A DNA stretch of 64,000 nt, taken from assembly GCF_014644415.1 (NCBI RefSeq), contig NZ_BMKQ01000001.1:1106861-1170860 (forward strand), given 5' to 3'. The position numbers and the translations under genes are program-made. The notes under the pieces are model-generated. The model worked only from the letters and a program-made list of their open reading frames with translations, had not been told where the DNA came from and ran no database searches. Positions within the stretch are counted from its first letter, which is position 1; each line of letters starts with the position of its first letter. Below are positions 20,988 through 29,657 of the stretch, one piece after another. Origin of the DNA: Marmoricola endophyticus (GTDB lineage: Bacteria; Actinomycetota; Actinomycetes; Propionibacteriales; Nocardioidaceae).

Positions 20988-22634
20988 TCACTCGACGCCC
21001 AGCAGGAGCGGGTAGCGCTCCTGCCCGCCCTCGTGGACGCACACGTCGACGCCGGGGTGGGCGTGAGACACCCAGGCCTCGACGCGGGCGGTCAGGCCAC
21101 CCGGGCCGTCGACCCCCGGCACCAGGGTCACCAGCTCACCGCCGTTGTCGAGCAGACGACCCAGCAGGTCGCGGGTGACGCCCTCCACGTCGTGCCCCAC
21201 GACGACGAAGTCGTGCTCGATCGCACCCAGCACGTCGCCGGGCTCGCACGGCCCGACGGAGGTCATCGCCCGGCGCGACGCCACGGTCACCGCCCCGTGG
21301 CGGGTGTGGCGGGCCGCGGAGGTCATCGCGACGACGTCGGCCTCCAGCCTCCTGCTGGGGTCGTGGACAGCCAGCGCCGCGATCCCCTGCACCTGCGCGC
21401 TGGTCGGCACCACGACGGCCTTCACCCCGAGGTCGACCGCCTCCCGGGCGGCGGCCTCGGCCAGCACCTGCGTCTGCGGGTCGTTGGGCAGCAGCACCAC
21501 CTCGGCCCCGCCGCACCCGGCCACGGCGTCGAGGAGCTCGGCGGTCCCGGGCCGACGACCGGGGCCGCCCTCGACCACGACGGCGCCGGCCTCCGCGAAC
21601 ACCTCCGCCAACCCGGGCCCGGCGGAGACGGCGAGGACCCTGCGGCCCTGGCGCGAGGCCCGCACCGCCTGCACGGCTGTGCCGCGGCCGAGGTGGGTGA
21701 TCCGGATCCTGCGCGGAGTGCCTGCGGCGATGCCCGCCTCGACGGCCGCACCGGCGTCGTCGACGTGGACGTGGACGTGCCACAGGCCGTCCCCGACCTG
21801 GTCGTCGTCGCCGACGACGACCAGCGAGTCGCCCAGCGCCGCGAGGGACGAGCGCAGCTCCTCGACGGCACGCGGAGTCGCCTCGAGGAGGTACATCACC
21901 TCGTACGCCGGGCCCTCCCGGGTGTCCCCCGCACCCTCAGGACACGGCGGCGCCGGCCGGCGGACCGTGGGCCGCGTCGAGCGCCGACCCGTCACCGCCC
22001 GCTCGGCCGCGGCGAGGACCAGGCACAGCCCGAGCGCGCCCGCGTCGACGACCCCGGCCTCCCGCAGCGCCGGCAGCTGGCCGGTGGTCCGCTCCAGCGC
22101 CTCCTCCGCCGCGGTCACGGCGGCACGCAGGACGGAGGCCAGGGTGGCCCCGCTCGCACGATCGGCAGCGACCGAGGCCGCGGCACGGGCCACGGTCAGG
22201 ACGGTCCCCTCGACGGGCGTGCCCACGGCGGCGTACGCCTTGTCGGCGGCGGTGCGCAGCGCCTCGGCGAGGACGTCCGCGGGTCGGTCGTCGGCTCCGG
22301 CCGCGCCCAGCGCCCGGAGCGCCCCGCCGAGCAGCTGGCTGAGGATCACCCCGGAGTTGCCGCGAGCGCCGAGGAGGGCGGCGCGGGAGTACGTCGCGAA
22401 CGCGTCGTGGCGCGCGCAGGAGCGGTCCGCGGCCAGCCGCTCGTCCAGCGCGTCACGAGCCGCCTCGAGGGTCAGGAACATGTTGGTGCCGGTGTCGGCG
22501 TCGGCGACCGGGAAGACGTTGAGCGCGTCGACCTGCTCGCGCGCCTCCCCCAGCGCGTCGACGGCCAGGTCAGCGAAGCGCGCGAGAGTGGCGACCGCGG
22601 GATCCACGGGCATCTCCTGCTGCTCCTCGCCCAC
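20988..22634 (-). CDS. DAK2-domain (FakA-like) kinase family protein
   Basis: A 548-residue protein with an N-terminal DAK2 domain: LNVFPVADADTGTNM (about residues 39-53) carries the aspartates that bind Mg-ATP, followed by RGNSGVILSQLLGG, and a C-terminal FakA-like region (about 240-548). FakA phosphorylates fatty acids bound by FakB/DegV proteins. In actinobacteria this gene regularly precedes recG, as here. GTG 22634 has GGGGAGG upstream; ATG 22613 is an alternative. No fakB is seen in the window. Confidence 0.88.
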   Translation of the reverse strand: MGEEQQEMPVDPAVATLARFADLAVDALGEAREQVDALNVFPVADADTGTNMFLTLEAARDALDERLAADRSCARHDAFATYSRAALLGARGNSGVILSQLLGGALRALGAAGADDRPADVLAEALRTAADKAYAAVGTPVEGTVLTVARAAASVAADRASGATLASVLRAAVTAAEEALERTTGQLPALREAGVVDAGALGLCLVLAAAERAVTGRRSTRPTVRRPAPPCPEGAGDTREGPAYEVMYLLEATPRAVEELRSSLAALGDSLVVVGDDDQVGDGLWHVHVHVDDAGAAVEAGIAAGTPRRIRITHLGRGTAVQAVRASRQGRRVLAVSAGPGLAEVFAEAGAVVVEGGPGRRPGTAELLDAVAGCGGAEVVLLPNDPQTQVLAEAAAREAVDLGVKAVVVPTSAQVQGIAALAVHDPSRRLEADVVAMTSAARHTRHGAVTVASRRAMTSVGPCEPGDVLGAIEHDFVVVGHDVEGVTRDLLGRLLDNGGELVTLVPGVDGPGGLTARVEAWVSHAHPGVDVCVHEGGQERYPLLLGVE

Positions 22635-22796
22635 GTGCTGCCTCCCCTTCCCGCTCTCGGACCGCCGGGCGAGACTACCGGCAGGGTCGGACGATTTCGT
22701 CGGGCGCGGCCGGGGCGTTAGTCTTGTGCGGTTGCCCGAGCACGGTCGTGCCGTCGGGCCCTTCGACCCGATCGTCTTTCACCCGAGGAGTGCACG

Positions 22797-22982
22797 GTGG
22801 CTGCCGTCTGCGACATCTGCGCCAAGAAGCCCGGCTTCGGTCACAACCGGCCGTGGTCGCGCAAGATCACCAAGCGCCGGTTCAACCCCAACATCCAGCG
22901 CGTCCGCGCCGTCGTCAACGGCGCACCCAAGCGGATGAACGTCTGCACCGGCTGCCTGCGCGCCGGCAAGGTCTCGCGCTGA
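22797..22982 (+). CDS. rpmB: 50S ribosomal protein L28
   Basis: A 61-residue L28. Cysteine pairs CDIC near the start and CTGC near the end make it the zinc-binding form, and SRKITKRRFNPNIQ is the conserved core. GTG start with GAGGAG upstream. It is divergent from the DAK2 gene with 162 bases between them, which must hold both promoters. Actinobacteria with two L28 genes use zinc and non-zinc forms; this is the C+ form. Confidence 0.96.
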   Translation: MAAVCDICAKKPGFGHNRPWSRKITKRRFNPNIQRVRAVVNGAPKRMNVCTGCLRAGKVSR

Positions 22983-22997
22983 CGCTCTGAACCCCGC

Positions 22998-23029
22998 GGC
23001 CCGGCCGGACCTCCTGGTCCGCCCGGGCC
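22998..23029 (+). terminator. Hairpin terminator after rpmB
   Basis: A 14-bp stem with one mismatch (arms 22998-23011 and 23016-23029, loop TCCT) lies between the convergent rpmB and thiL genes. There is no long T-run, as often in high-GC actinobacteria. It may act on both strands. Confidence 0.55.
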
Positions 23030-23053
23030 GTCGTCATGCCCGTCGGAGCCCGG

Positions 23054-24052
23054 TCACTGCGCGAAGTGGTCCCAGCCGCGGTCACCGTCGTAGTCCTGGC
23101 CGTCGACGGTGACGCCCTCCCCCGCCAGCACCGAGCCGATCACGCGCCAGCCGTCCGGCACGGCGTCGAGGGAGTCGTACGTCGCGACCAGCGCGTGGTC
23201 GTCTCCGCCGCCGAGGACGAAGCGCATCGGGTCGACCCCGAGGGCGGCGGCGACGGCGTGGAAGGGCTCGGCGAGCTCGAAGGCGGAGGTCTGCACGTCG
23301 ATGCGGACCCCGGAGTCGGTGGCGATGTGACCGACGTCGGCGACCAGTCCGTCGGAGACGTCGATCATCGCCGTCGCGCCGGCCTTCGCCGCCTGCGGCC
23401 CTGCGTCGTACGGCGGCGCCGGTCGCCAGAAGGCCTCCACCAGCGCCCGTGGCGAGCGGAAGCCGCGCCCGAGCACGGCAAGCCCGCCGGCCGCCCAGCC
23501 CTGCCGCCCCGCCAGCGCGAGCACCTGACCGGGTCGCGCGCCCGTGCGCAGGACCGGTGCGACCTCGCACGCGCCGATCACGGTGAGCGCGATCATCACC
23601 TGGTCGGCCCGGGTCAGGTCACCGCCGACCACACTGGCGCCGACCTGCGCGCACTCCTCGGCGATGCCGTCGGCGAGGTCCAGCGCCCACTGCGCCTCGA
23701 GGTCGCCGGGCGTGGCCAGGCCGACGGTGACGGAGTGGGTGCGACCGCCCATCGCCGTGACGTCCGCCAGTGCCTGGGCGGCCGCCTTGTGGCCGATGTC
23801 GCGGGCCGTGGCCCACTCGCGACGGAAGTGGCGTCCCTCGACCTGCAGGTCGGTGGAGACCACCACGTGCCCCTGCGGCGTACGCAGCAGCGCGGCGTCG
23901 TCCCCGGGCCCCACGAAGACGTGCGCCCCCTGGGCGAACCGCGGGCCGAGATGCCCGATCAGGCCGAACTCGCCGAGCTGGGCGACGGTCGTGCCGCGAG
24001 GGGGGTCGGGCGGAGGGTCGGGTACGCGGTCGGGCGGGCTCACGCCCGCCAT
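23054..24052 (-). CDS. thiL: Thiamine-monophosphate kinase
   Basis: A 332-residue kinase converting thiamine phosphate to the diphosphate. Motifs: GEFGLI near the N-terminus, GPGDDAALL (ATP/Mg site), STDLQVEGRHF, KAAAQALADVTAMGG and a late MIDVSDGLVADVGHIA. ATG 24052 is used; GTG 24043 is possible. It is divergent from the Lrp-type small gene at 24158. Other thiamine genes in the window (tenA, thiD end) are 40 kb away. Confidence 0.95.
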   Translation of the reverse strand: MAGVSPPDRVPDPPPDPPRGTTVAQLGEFGLIGHLGPRFAQGAHVFVGPGDDAALLRTPQGHVVVSTDLQVEGRHFRREWATARDIGHKAAAQALADVTAMGGRTHSVTVGLATPGDLEAQWALDLADGIAEECAQVGASVVGGDLTRADQVMIALTVIGACEVAPVLRTGARPGQVLALAGRQGWAAGGLAVLGRGFRSPRALVEAFWRPAPPYDAGPQAAKAGATAMIDVSDGLVADVGHIATDSGVRIDVQTSAFELAEPFHAVAAALGVDPMRFVLGGGDDHALVATYDSLDAVPDGWRVIGSVLAGEGVTVDGQDYDGDRGWDHFAQ

Positions 24053-24157
24053 CCAACCAGCCGGGCTGCGCACGAGGGGTGTGGCGGACGGCACCCCGCG
24101 AGCGTGTAGGTTGCGCGGGTCGGCCGCAGGCCGGCGTACGAGACGAAGGAGTCGCAC

Positions 24158-24394
24158 ATGGTGGTGCAGGCCTACATCCTGGTCCAGACCGACGTCGGCA
24201 AGGCCGCGGAGGTGGCCGCCGAGATCACGAACCTCAAGGGCGTCATCCTCGCCGAGGACGTGACCGGGCCCTACGACGTGATCGTGCGTGCGGAGGCCGG
24301 CAACGTCGACGAGCTCGGCAAGATGGTGGTCGCGAAGGTGCAGACCATGCCGGGCATCACCCGTACGCTCACCTGCCCCGTCGTCCACATCTGA
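24158..24394 (+). CDS. Stand-alone Lrp/AsnC ligand-binding (RAM) domain protein
   Basis: A 78-residue protein that is only the C-terminal effector domain of Lrp/AsnC regulators, with no helix-turn-helix. It shows the alpha-beta pattern: AYILVQTDVGKAAEVAAEI, then GVILAEDVTGPYDVIV with the ligand-binding glycine region, and a closing strand TCPVVHI. Such proteins oligomerise and may bind amino acids. Good Shine-Dalgarno GAAGGAG nine bases before ATG. The DUF3515 gene starts three bases after its stop, so they are cotranscribed. Confidence 0.9.
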   Translation: MVVQAYILVQTDVGKAAEVAAEITNLKGVILAEDVTGPYDVIVRAEAGNVDELGKMVVAKVQTMPGITRTLTCPVVHI

Positions 24395-24397
24395 GCG

Positions 24398-24901
24398 GTG
24401 CCCCGCAGGCGGAGGGTGAGCCCGGCCGCGGCCGTCCTCGCCGCCGTCGTCGCCGCCGCCGTCGTCCTCGCGGTCGTCCTGGTGCTCCGCGGCAGTGACG
24501 TCCGCATCGACGGCCCCTCCCTCTCGCCCGCAGCGAGGAAGGCGTGTGCATCCCTGACCGCCGCACTCCCGGAGCGGGTCGCCGACCGCGACCGCGTCGA
24601 GGTCGACACCCCGTCGCGCGGTGCGGCCTGGGGCGACCCCGCGACGGTGCTCACCTGCGGGGTCTCGACGCCGGCCGACTACGACCCCTTCGGGATGTGC
24701 CAGGAGACCGCGGGGATCGGCTGGTACGTCCCCCGCGACCAGATCGAGGACCAGTCCGCCGACGTCGTGATGACCACCATCGGGCGCTCGCCCCGGCTGC
24801 AGGTCACCGTGCCGGCGTCGCAGCGACCGCCGGTGGACGTGATGACCGACCTCGCCCCCGCGGTGCGCGCGCACACCCGCGAGGTCGGTCGCTGCCGCTG
24901 A
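24398..24901 (+). CDS. DUF3515 membrane-anchored protein
   Basis: A 167-residue actinobacterial protein with an Arg-rich start, one membrane helix (about residues 9-31), and an extracytoplasmic domain with conserved cysteines (KACASL, VLTCGV, GMCQET, GRCR) that could form two disulfides. The family sits between thiL and ddl in many actinobacteria, as here, hinting at an envelope role, but its function is not known. Start GTG/ATG-type codon follows the preceding stop by three bases. Confidence 0.85.
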   Translation: MPRRRRVSPAAAVLAAVVAAAVVLAVVLVLRGSDVRIDGPSLSPAARKACASLTAALPERVADRDRVEVDTPSRGAAWGDPATVLTCGVSTPADYDPFGMCQETAGIGWYVPRDQIEDQSADVVMTTIGRSPRLQVTVPASQRPPVDVMTDLAPAVRAHTREVGRCR

Positions 24902-24912
24902 CCGACGACGGC

Positions 24913-26043
24913 TCAGCGCAGGCCGGTCCCCCGGGCCAGCGCACGCGTCAGCAGGCGGCGTACGAGCGTCGGGTACTCGACTCCCGACGCGGCCCACATC
25001 CGCGGGAACATCGAGGTCGGGGTGAAGCCCGGCATCGTGTTCACCTCGTTGATCACCACGCGGCCGCCGTCCTGGACGAAGAAGTCGACCCGGGCGAGGC
25101 CCTCGATGCCCAGCGCGAGGAAGGCCTCGGCGGCGTACTGCCGGATCTCGGCCTCCGTGTCCTCCTCCAGGTCGGCCGGGACGTGGAGGTCGGTGGCCTC
25201 CTCGGGGAGGTACTTCGCGGCGAAGTCGTAGAACTCGTGCTCGCCCCCGACCAGGATCTCGGCGGCGACGCTGGTGCTCACGCCTCGACCGTCCTCGGTC
25301 TCGAGCACGCCGCACTCGATCTCACGGGCACCCGGCCCCGAGAAGCTCTCGACCAGCACCCGCGGGTCGTGCTCACGGGCCGTCTCGATCGCGGCGTCGA
25401 GGCCGGACTCGTCGCGCACCTTGCTGATCCCCATGCTCGACCCGCCGCGGCACGGCTTGACGAAGACCGGGTAGCCGAGCGCGCGCACGCTCTCGCGGCA
25501 CGCCTCGCGGTCCTGCTCCCAGCCGCGGGGGGTGACCAGCACGTGCGGGAGCACGGGCAGCCCGGCCGAGCGGAGCACGACCTTCATGTAGTGCTTGTCC
25601 ATCGAGACCGCGGAGGCCAGGACACCGGCGCCGACGTACGCCACGTCGGCGAGCTCGAGCAGCCCCTGCAGGGTGCCGTCCTCGCCGAAGGGCCCGTGCA
25701 GCAGCGGGAGGACGACGTCGACCTCTCCGAGCGCCCGCGGCACCTCGCCCGGCGGCTGGACGGTCAGGGCGCCGCCGTCCTGGTCGAGGCGTACGACGGG
25801 TCGCGCCGCGTCGACCTGCGGCAGCGCGCCGCCGGCACCGATCGCCAGGCGCTCGGGCTCACCGGCCTCCAGCACCCATCGGCCGTCGTGCGCGATGCCG
25901 ATCGGGACGACGTCGTACTCCTCGGGGTCGATCGCCGCGAGCACGCTCCCGGCGGTGACGCAGGAGATGCCGTGCTCGCTGGACCGACCGCCGAAGACGA
26001 CGGCGACGCGCGGCCGGACGCGGGGCGTGGGAGTCTCGCTCAT
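24913..26043 (-). CDS. ddl: D-alanine--D-alanine ligase
   Basis: A 376-residue ATP-grasp enzyme joining two D-Ala for peptidoglycan. Motifs: VVFGGRSSEHGISC at the N-terminus, LLHGPFGEDGTLQG (about 112-125), VKPCRGGSSMGISKV (ATP-binding), and a C-terminal ARVDFFVQDG...INEVNTMPGFTPTSM metal site. The ATG start has TAGGGT (26052-26057) eight bases upstream, suggesting a leaderless transcript. Its divergent neighbour at 26088 also looks leaderless; together they share a 44-bp intergenic region. Confidence 0.96.
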   Translation of the reverse strand: MSETPTPRVRPRVAVVFGGRSSEHGISCVTAGSVLAAIDPEEYDVVPIGIAHDGRWVLEAGEPERLAIGAGGALPQVDAARPVVRLDQDGGALTVQPPGEVPRALGEVDVVLPLLHGPFGEDGTLQGLLELADVAYVGAGVLASAVSMDKHYMKVVLRSAGLPVLPHVLVTPRGWEQDREACRESVRALGYPVFVKPCRGGSSMGISKVRDESGLDAAIETAREHDPRVLVESFSGPGAREIECGVLETEDGRGVSTSVAAEILVGGEHEFYDFAAKYLPEEATDLHVPADLEEDTEAEIRQYAAEAFLALGIEGLARVDFFVQDGGRVVINEVNTMPGFTPTSMFPRMWAASGVEYPTLVRRLLTRALARGTGLR

Positions 26044-26051
26044 CCCGGCCG

Positions 26052-26080
26052 ACCCTACCGGCGCGGGCGGTCCCTAGGCT
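26052..26080. promoter_or_regulatory. Divergent leaderless promoters between ddl and the Cys/Met PLP gene
   Basis: TAGGGT on the minus strand (26052-26057) lies eight bases before the ddl ATG. TAGGCT on the plus strand (26075-26080) lies seven bases before ATG 26088. Neither gene has a Shine-Dalgarno. The two -10 elements are only 17 bases apart, so the promoters overlap. Confidence 0.55.
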
Positions 26081-26087
26081 GACGCAC

Positions 26088-27179
26088 ATGCCCGAGGACC
26101 GAGCGCACGCGCCCCGTACCACCGTCGTCACCGCGGGCCGGCCGCCACGCGTGCCCGGTGCCCCGCTGAACACCCCGATCGAGCTGGCGTCGACCTACGT
26201 CGCGGGTGGCGAGGTCGAGTACGGCCGCGTCGGCAACACCAGCTGGACCGCCTTCGAGGATGCGCTGGGCGCCCTGGAGGGGGGCCGGGCGCTGGCCTTC
26301 GCCAGCGGGATGGCAGCGGTCTCGACCGTGCTGGACCTGGTCGCGGTCGGCGACCTCGTCGTCGTGCCGCAGCACGCCTACCAGGGCAGCCTGCAACGGC
26401 TGGACGACCTGGAGGCACGTGGTCGCCTCCGGGTCCGCCGGGTGGACGTCGAGGACACCGCCGCCGCGGCCGAGGCCTGCGCCGACGCCGCTCTCGTCTG
26501 GCTGGAGTCCCCGACGAACCCTGCTCTCGAGGTCGCCGACCTGCCGCGGCTGATCGAGGCCGCGCACGCCGCCGGCGCCTGGGTCGCGGTGGACAACACC
26601 TTCGCCACGCCGCTGCTGCAGCGTCCGCTGGAGCAGCGGGCCGACCTGGTGGTCCACTCGGCGACGAAGCTGATCGCGGGTCACTCCGACCTGCTGATGG
26701 GCGCGGTGGTCACCCGCGACGACGAGCTGTACGAGGCGCTCGCCCACGCACGCACGCTGGCCGGCGGGGTGCCGGGTGCCGTGGAGGCGTACCTCGCCCT
26801 GCGCGGGATGCGCACCCTCGCGCTCCGGGTCGAGCGCGCCGGGAGCAACGCCGCCGACCTGGTGCAGCGCATGGGCGCGCACCCGGCGGTCTCTCGGGTC
26901 CGGTACCCCGGGTTCGGCAGCATCGTGGCGATCGAGCTGCACGACGGCGCCGACGCGGCCGACCGGGTGGTCGCCGCGACCCGGCTGTGGATCCCGGCGA
27001 CCAGCCTGGGCGGTGTGGAGTCGACGCTGGAGCGGCGCCGCCGCTACGCGACCGAGGCGGCGAGCATCGACGAGTCGCTGATCCGGCTGTCGGTGGGCAT
27101 CGAGGACGTCGAGGACCTCTGGGCCGACCTGGCGCAGGCCCTGGACCACGCAGCCGACGGGGGTGCCGCGACCAGGTAG
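26088..27179 (+). CDS. Cys/Met metabolism PLP-dependent enzyme (cystathionine gamma-synthase/lyase family)
   Basis: A 363-residue fold-type I PLP enzyme. The family outline is clear: SxYxR-like YGRVGNTSW, FASGMAA, VWLESPTNP, VAVDNTFATPLLQ and the PLP lysine in VVHSATKLIAGHSD (about residue 192). It is slightly shorter than MetB/MetC (about 380-400). It may act in transsulfuration or sulfhydrylation; position alone does not tell which. The gene is probably leaderless (TAGGCT seven bases before ATG). It ends four bases before the convergent gpsA. Confidence 0.88.
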   Translation: MPEDRAHAPRTTVVTAGRPPRVPGAPLNTPIELASTYVAGGEVEYGRVGNTSWTAFEDALGALEGGRALAFASGMAAVSTVLDLVAVGDLVVVPQHAYQGSLQRLDDLEARGRLRVRRVDVEDTAAAAEACADAALVWLESPTNPALEVADLPRLIEAAHAAGAWVAVDNTFATPLLQRPLEQRADLVVHSATKLIAGHSDLLMGAVVTRDDELYEALAHARTLAGGVPGAVEAYLALRGMRTLALRVERAGSNAADLVQRMGAHPAVSRVRYPGFGSIVAIELHDGADAADRVVAATRLWIPATSLGGVESTLERRRRYATEAASIDESLIRLSVGIEDVEDLWADLAQALDHAADGGAATR

Positions 27180-27183
27180 GTCC

Positions 27184-28185
27184 TCAGTCGCGCTCGTGCT
27201 TCGTGGCGCGCTCGATGAACGCCTCGACCATGTCCTGGGCCTGCATCCGGCCCTGCACCACCTCGGTGACCGCCTCGGCGACGGGCGCGTCGACACCGAT
27301 CTGCCGCGCCAGGTCGCGGATCGAGGCACAGGACTTGGCGCCCTCGGCGACCTGTCGGGTGGAGGCGACCACCTCCTCGGTGGTCATCCCCCGGCCGAGC
27401 TTCTCGCCGAACGTGCGGTTGCGGGAGAGCGGCGAGGAGCACGTCGCCACCAGGTCGCCCAGTCCGGCCAGCCCCATCAGCGTGAGCGGGTCGGCACTGA
27501 GCGCCATCGCCATCCGTGCGGTCTCGGCGAGGCCGCGGGTGATCAGCGAGGCGGTCGTGTTGTCGCCGAACCCCAGTCCGACGGCCATCCCGACGCACAG
27601 CCCGACGACGTTCTTGTAGGCACCGCCGATCTCGCAGCCGACCACGTCGGTGGAGGTGTACGGCCGGAACGCGCGCGTGTGGACCAGGTCCTGCAGCCGC
27701 AGCGCGACCTCCTCGTCGGCACAGGCGACGACCGACGCGGCCGGCTCCCTCCCGGCGATCGGTGCCGCCAGGTTGGGGCCGCTGACCACGCTGATCCGCT
27801 CGGCGTCGACGCCGCCGACCTCGGCGATCACCTCGCTCATCCGCTTCAGCGAGCCCAGCTCGACGCCCTTCATCAACGAGACCAGGACGGTGTCGTCGGG
27901 GACGAGTGCCGACCACTGCGCGAGGTTCTCTCGCAGGCTCTGCGAGGGGACGGCGAGGACCATCCACTCCGCGCCGTCGAGCGCGCGGGCCGGGTCGGGG
28001 GTGGCGGTGACGGTGTCGGGCAGCCGGACGCCGGGGAGGTACTCGGTGTTCTCGTGCTTCTCGCGGATCGTCGTGCAGACCTCCTCACGGCGCCCCCAGA
28101 CGGTGACGTCGTGACCGGCGTCGGCGAGGACGACGGAGAACGCCGTCCCCCACGACCCCGCGCCGAAGACCGCGACCCGGCTCAC
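27184..28185 (-). CDS. gpsA: Glycerol-3-phosphate dehydrogenase [NAD(P)+]
   Basis: A 333-residue enzyme making glycerol 3-phosphate for phospholipids. It begins VAVFGAGSWGTAF, the Rossmann motif, and shows VSGPNLA, the catalytic lysine in CEIGGAYKNVVGLCVGMAVG and GLGDLVATCSS. GTG start overlaps the plsC-type stop (GTGA), so acyltransferase and dehydrogenase are made together; both serve phosphatidate synthesis. Confidence 0.96.
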   Translation of the reverse strand: MSRVAVFGAGSWGTAFSVVLADAGHDVTVWGRREEVCTTIREKHENTEYLPGVRLPDTVTATPDPARALDGAEWMVLAVPSQSLRENLAQWSALVPDDTVLVSLMKGVELGSLKRMSEVIAEVGGVDAERISVVSGPNLAAPIAGREPAASVVACADEEVALRLQDLVHTRAFRPYTSTDVVGCEIGGAYKNVVGLCVGMAVGLGFGDNTTASLITRGLAETARMAMALSADPLTLMGLAGLGDLVATCSSPLSRNRTFGEKLGRGMTTEEVVASTRQVAEGAKSCASIRDLARQIGVDAPVAEAVTEVVQGRMQAQDMVEAFIERATKHERD

Positions 28186-28961
28186 GCCCCGCCGTCCTGC
28201 GCGCGCTTGTTCGGGTTGCCGTACGCCCGCACCCCTGCCTTGCGGGGGTCGAAGCGCTCGGCGGGCGCCGTCTCGTCGCGCAGCTCGGCGACCAGCGCCG
28301 TGATGGCCGCCATGATCCGGTCGGTGGCCTCCTCGAGCACCTCGCGCGACGGCGTCTGGTCCCCGACGCGCTCGCGCAGGTCGTCGAGCTCGACCGGGTC
28401 GCCGGCCTTGACCCTGATCGTCTTGCGCGGCAGCAGGTCCGGCTTGCCGTACGGCGGCAGCAGCTCCTGCACTCCCCAGTGCCCGACCGGGACGACCGGG
28501 CACCCGGTCAGCAGGGCCACCCGGGCGGCACCGAGCTTGCCGCGCATCGGCCACAGGTCGGGGTCGCGCGTGATGGTGCCCTCGGGGTAGAACGCGACCA
28601 GCTCGCCGGACTCGACCGCTCGGACCGCGGCGTCGAAGGAGTGCAGCGCGTCGTGGCTGGCGCGCGCGACCGGGATCTGTCCCGCGTCGGTGGCGACGCG
28701 TCCGACGAACGGCACCGTGAACAGCTCCTGCTTGGTGAGGTAGCGGACGATCCGGCCGTGGTCGTAGAAGAAGTGCGCGAGGGTCAGCGGGTCGACGTGG
28801 GAGAGGTGGTTGACCGCGACCACGCAGCCCCCGGTCGCGGGGACCTTCATCCCGTCGCGCCAGTCCCGCTTGGTCAGCGCCAGCAGGACCGGCTTCACCA
28901 CGAAGGCGGCCAACCCGAAGGCCCAGCCGCGCTTCTGGTCCAGACGGCGCTGACGAGCCAT
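28182..28961 (-). CDS. 1-acyl-sn-glycerol-3-phosphate acyltransferase (PlsC family)
   Basis: A 259-residue membrane-associated acyltransferase. The HX4D motif is NHLSHVDP (about residues 55-62) and the glycerol-phosphate site is FYPEGTITRD (about 127-136); an N-terminal hydrophobic stretch (FGLAAFVVKPVLLAL) would anchor it. ATG 28961 is the first good start. It precedes gpsA in one transcript, consistent with phosphatidic acid formation. The C-terminal tail is basic. Confidence 0.92.
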   Translation of the reverse strand: MARQRRLDQKRGWAFGLAAFVVKPVLLALTKRDWRDGMKVPATGGCVVAVNHLSHVDPLTLAHFFYDHGRIVRYLTKQELFTVPFVGRVATDAGQIPVARASHDALHSFDAAVRAVESGELVAFYPEGTITRDPDLWPMRGKLGAARVALLTGCPVVPVGHWGVQELLPPYGKPDLLPRKTIRVKAGDPVELDDLRERVGDQTPSREVLEEATDRIMAAITALVAELRDETAPAERFDPRKAGVRAYGNPNKRAQDGGA

Positions 28962-29028
28962 GGTGCGCGGGTCTCCTCGGGGGTGGGCGGGACGTGCAGG
29001 ACTCACCCTAACTGGCACGATCGGGCCG

Positions 29029-29655
29029 GTGGAGGCGACGACGGGCCCGGTGAGTGATCCGGGCATCGGGTACGCCCTGCTCGTCCCGGTCAAGGACCCC
29101 GGCCTCGCCAAGACCCGGCTGGCCGCCGAGGGTCGGCCCGCGCTGGTGCGCGCGTTCGCGCTGGACGCGATGGCAGCGGCGCGCGAGAGCGCGCTCGTAC
29201 GTCGGGTGCACCTGGTCGGTGACGACGAGGAGCTGACCTCGGCCGCCCGGCTGCTGGGAGTGACGCCCCTGCCCGACGAGGGGGAGGGGGACCTGAACCG
29301 CGCCCTGCACCGTGCGGCCGCTGCGGTGGGCGAGGGCGGTCCGGTGGCCGCCATGCTCGGCGACCTCCCGTGCCTGATCCCCTCGGACCTGGACCGGGCG
29401 CTCTCGGCGGCGCTCGGCGCGGGCGAGGCGTTCGTCCCCGACGCCGAGGGCACGGGCACCACGCTCGTGGCGTGCGCCGGCCCGTTCCGCAGCGCGTTCG
29501 GCCCGGGCTCCCGCGCGGCCCACGCGGCTCTCGGGCTGGCCGAGGTCGGGATCCAGGCACCCACGCTGCGCCGCGACGTCGACACCCTCGCGGACCTCGA
29601 CGCGGCTCGGGCGCTGGGGCTGGGCCCCCGCACCCGGGCCGCGCTGGAGGCCTGA
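29029..29655 (+). CDS. cofC: 2-phospho-L-lactate/phosphoenolpyruvate guanylyltransferase (CofC/FbiD)
   Basis: A 208-residue nucleotidyltransferase that activates phosphoenolpyruvate (or phospholactate) with GTP in coenzyme F420 synthesis. Landmarks: LLVPVKDPGLAKTRLA near the N-terminus (nucleotide-binding), VGDDEELTSAA, MLGDLPCLIPSDL with the metal-binding Asp, and GTGTTLVACAGP. GTG 29029 is preferred because CACGAT (29016-29021) lies seven bases upstream; GTG 29050 is also possible. It points towards hupB. F420 is a typical actinobacterial cofactor. Confidence 0.88.
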   Translation: MEATTGPVSDPGIGYALLVPVKDPGLAKTRLAAEGRPALVRAFALDAMAAARESALVRRVHLVGDDEELTSAARLLGVTPLPDEGEGDLNRALHRAAAAVGEGGPVAAMLGDLPCLIPSDLDRALSAALGAGEAFVPDAEGTGTTLVACAGPFRSAFGPGSRAAHAALGLAEVGIQAPTLRRDVDTLADLDAARALGLGPRTRAALEA

Positions 29656-29657
29656 GG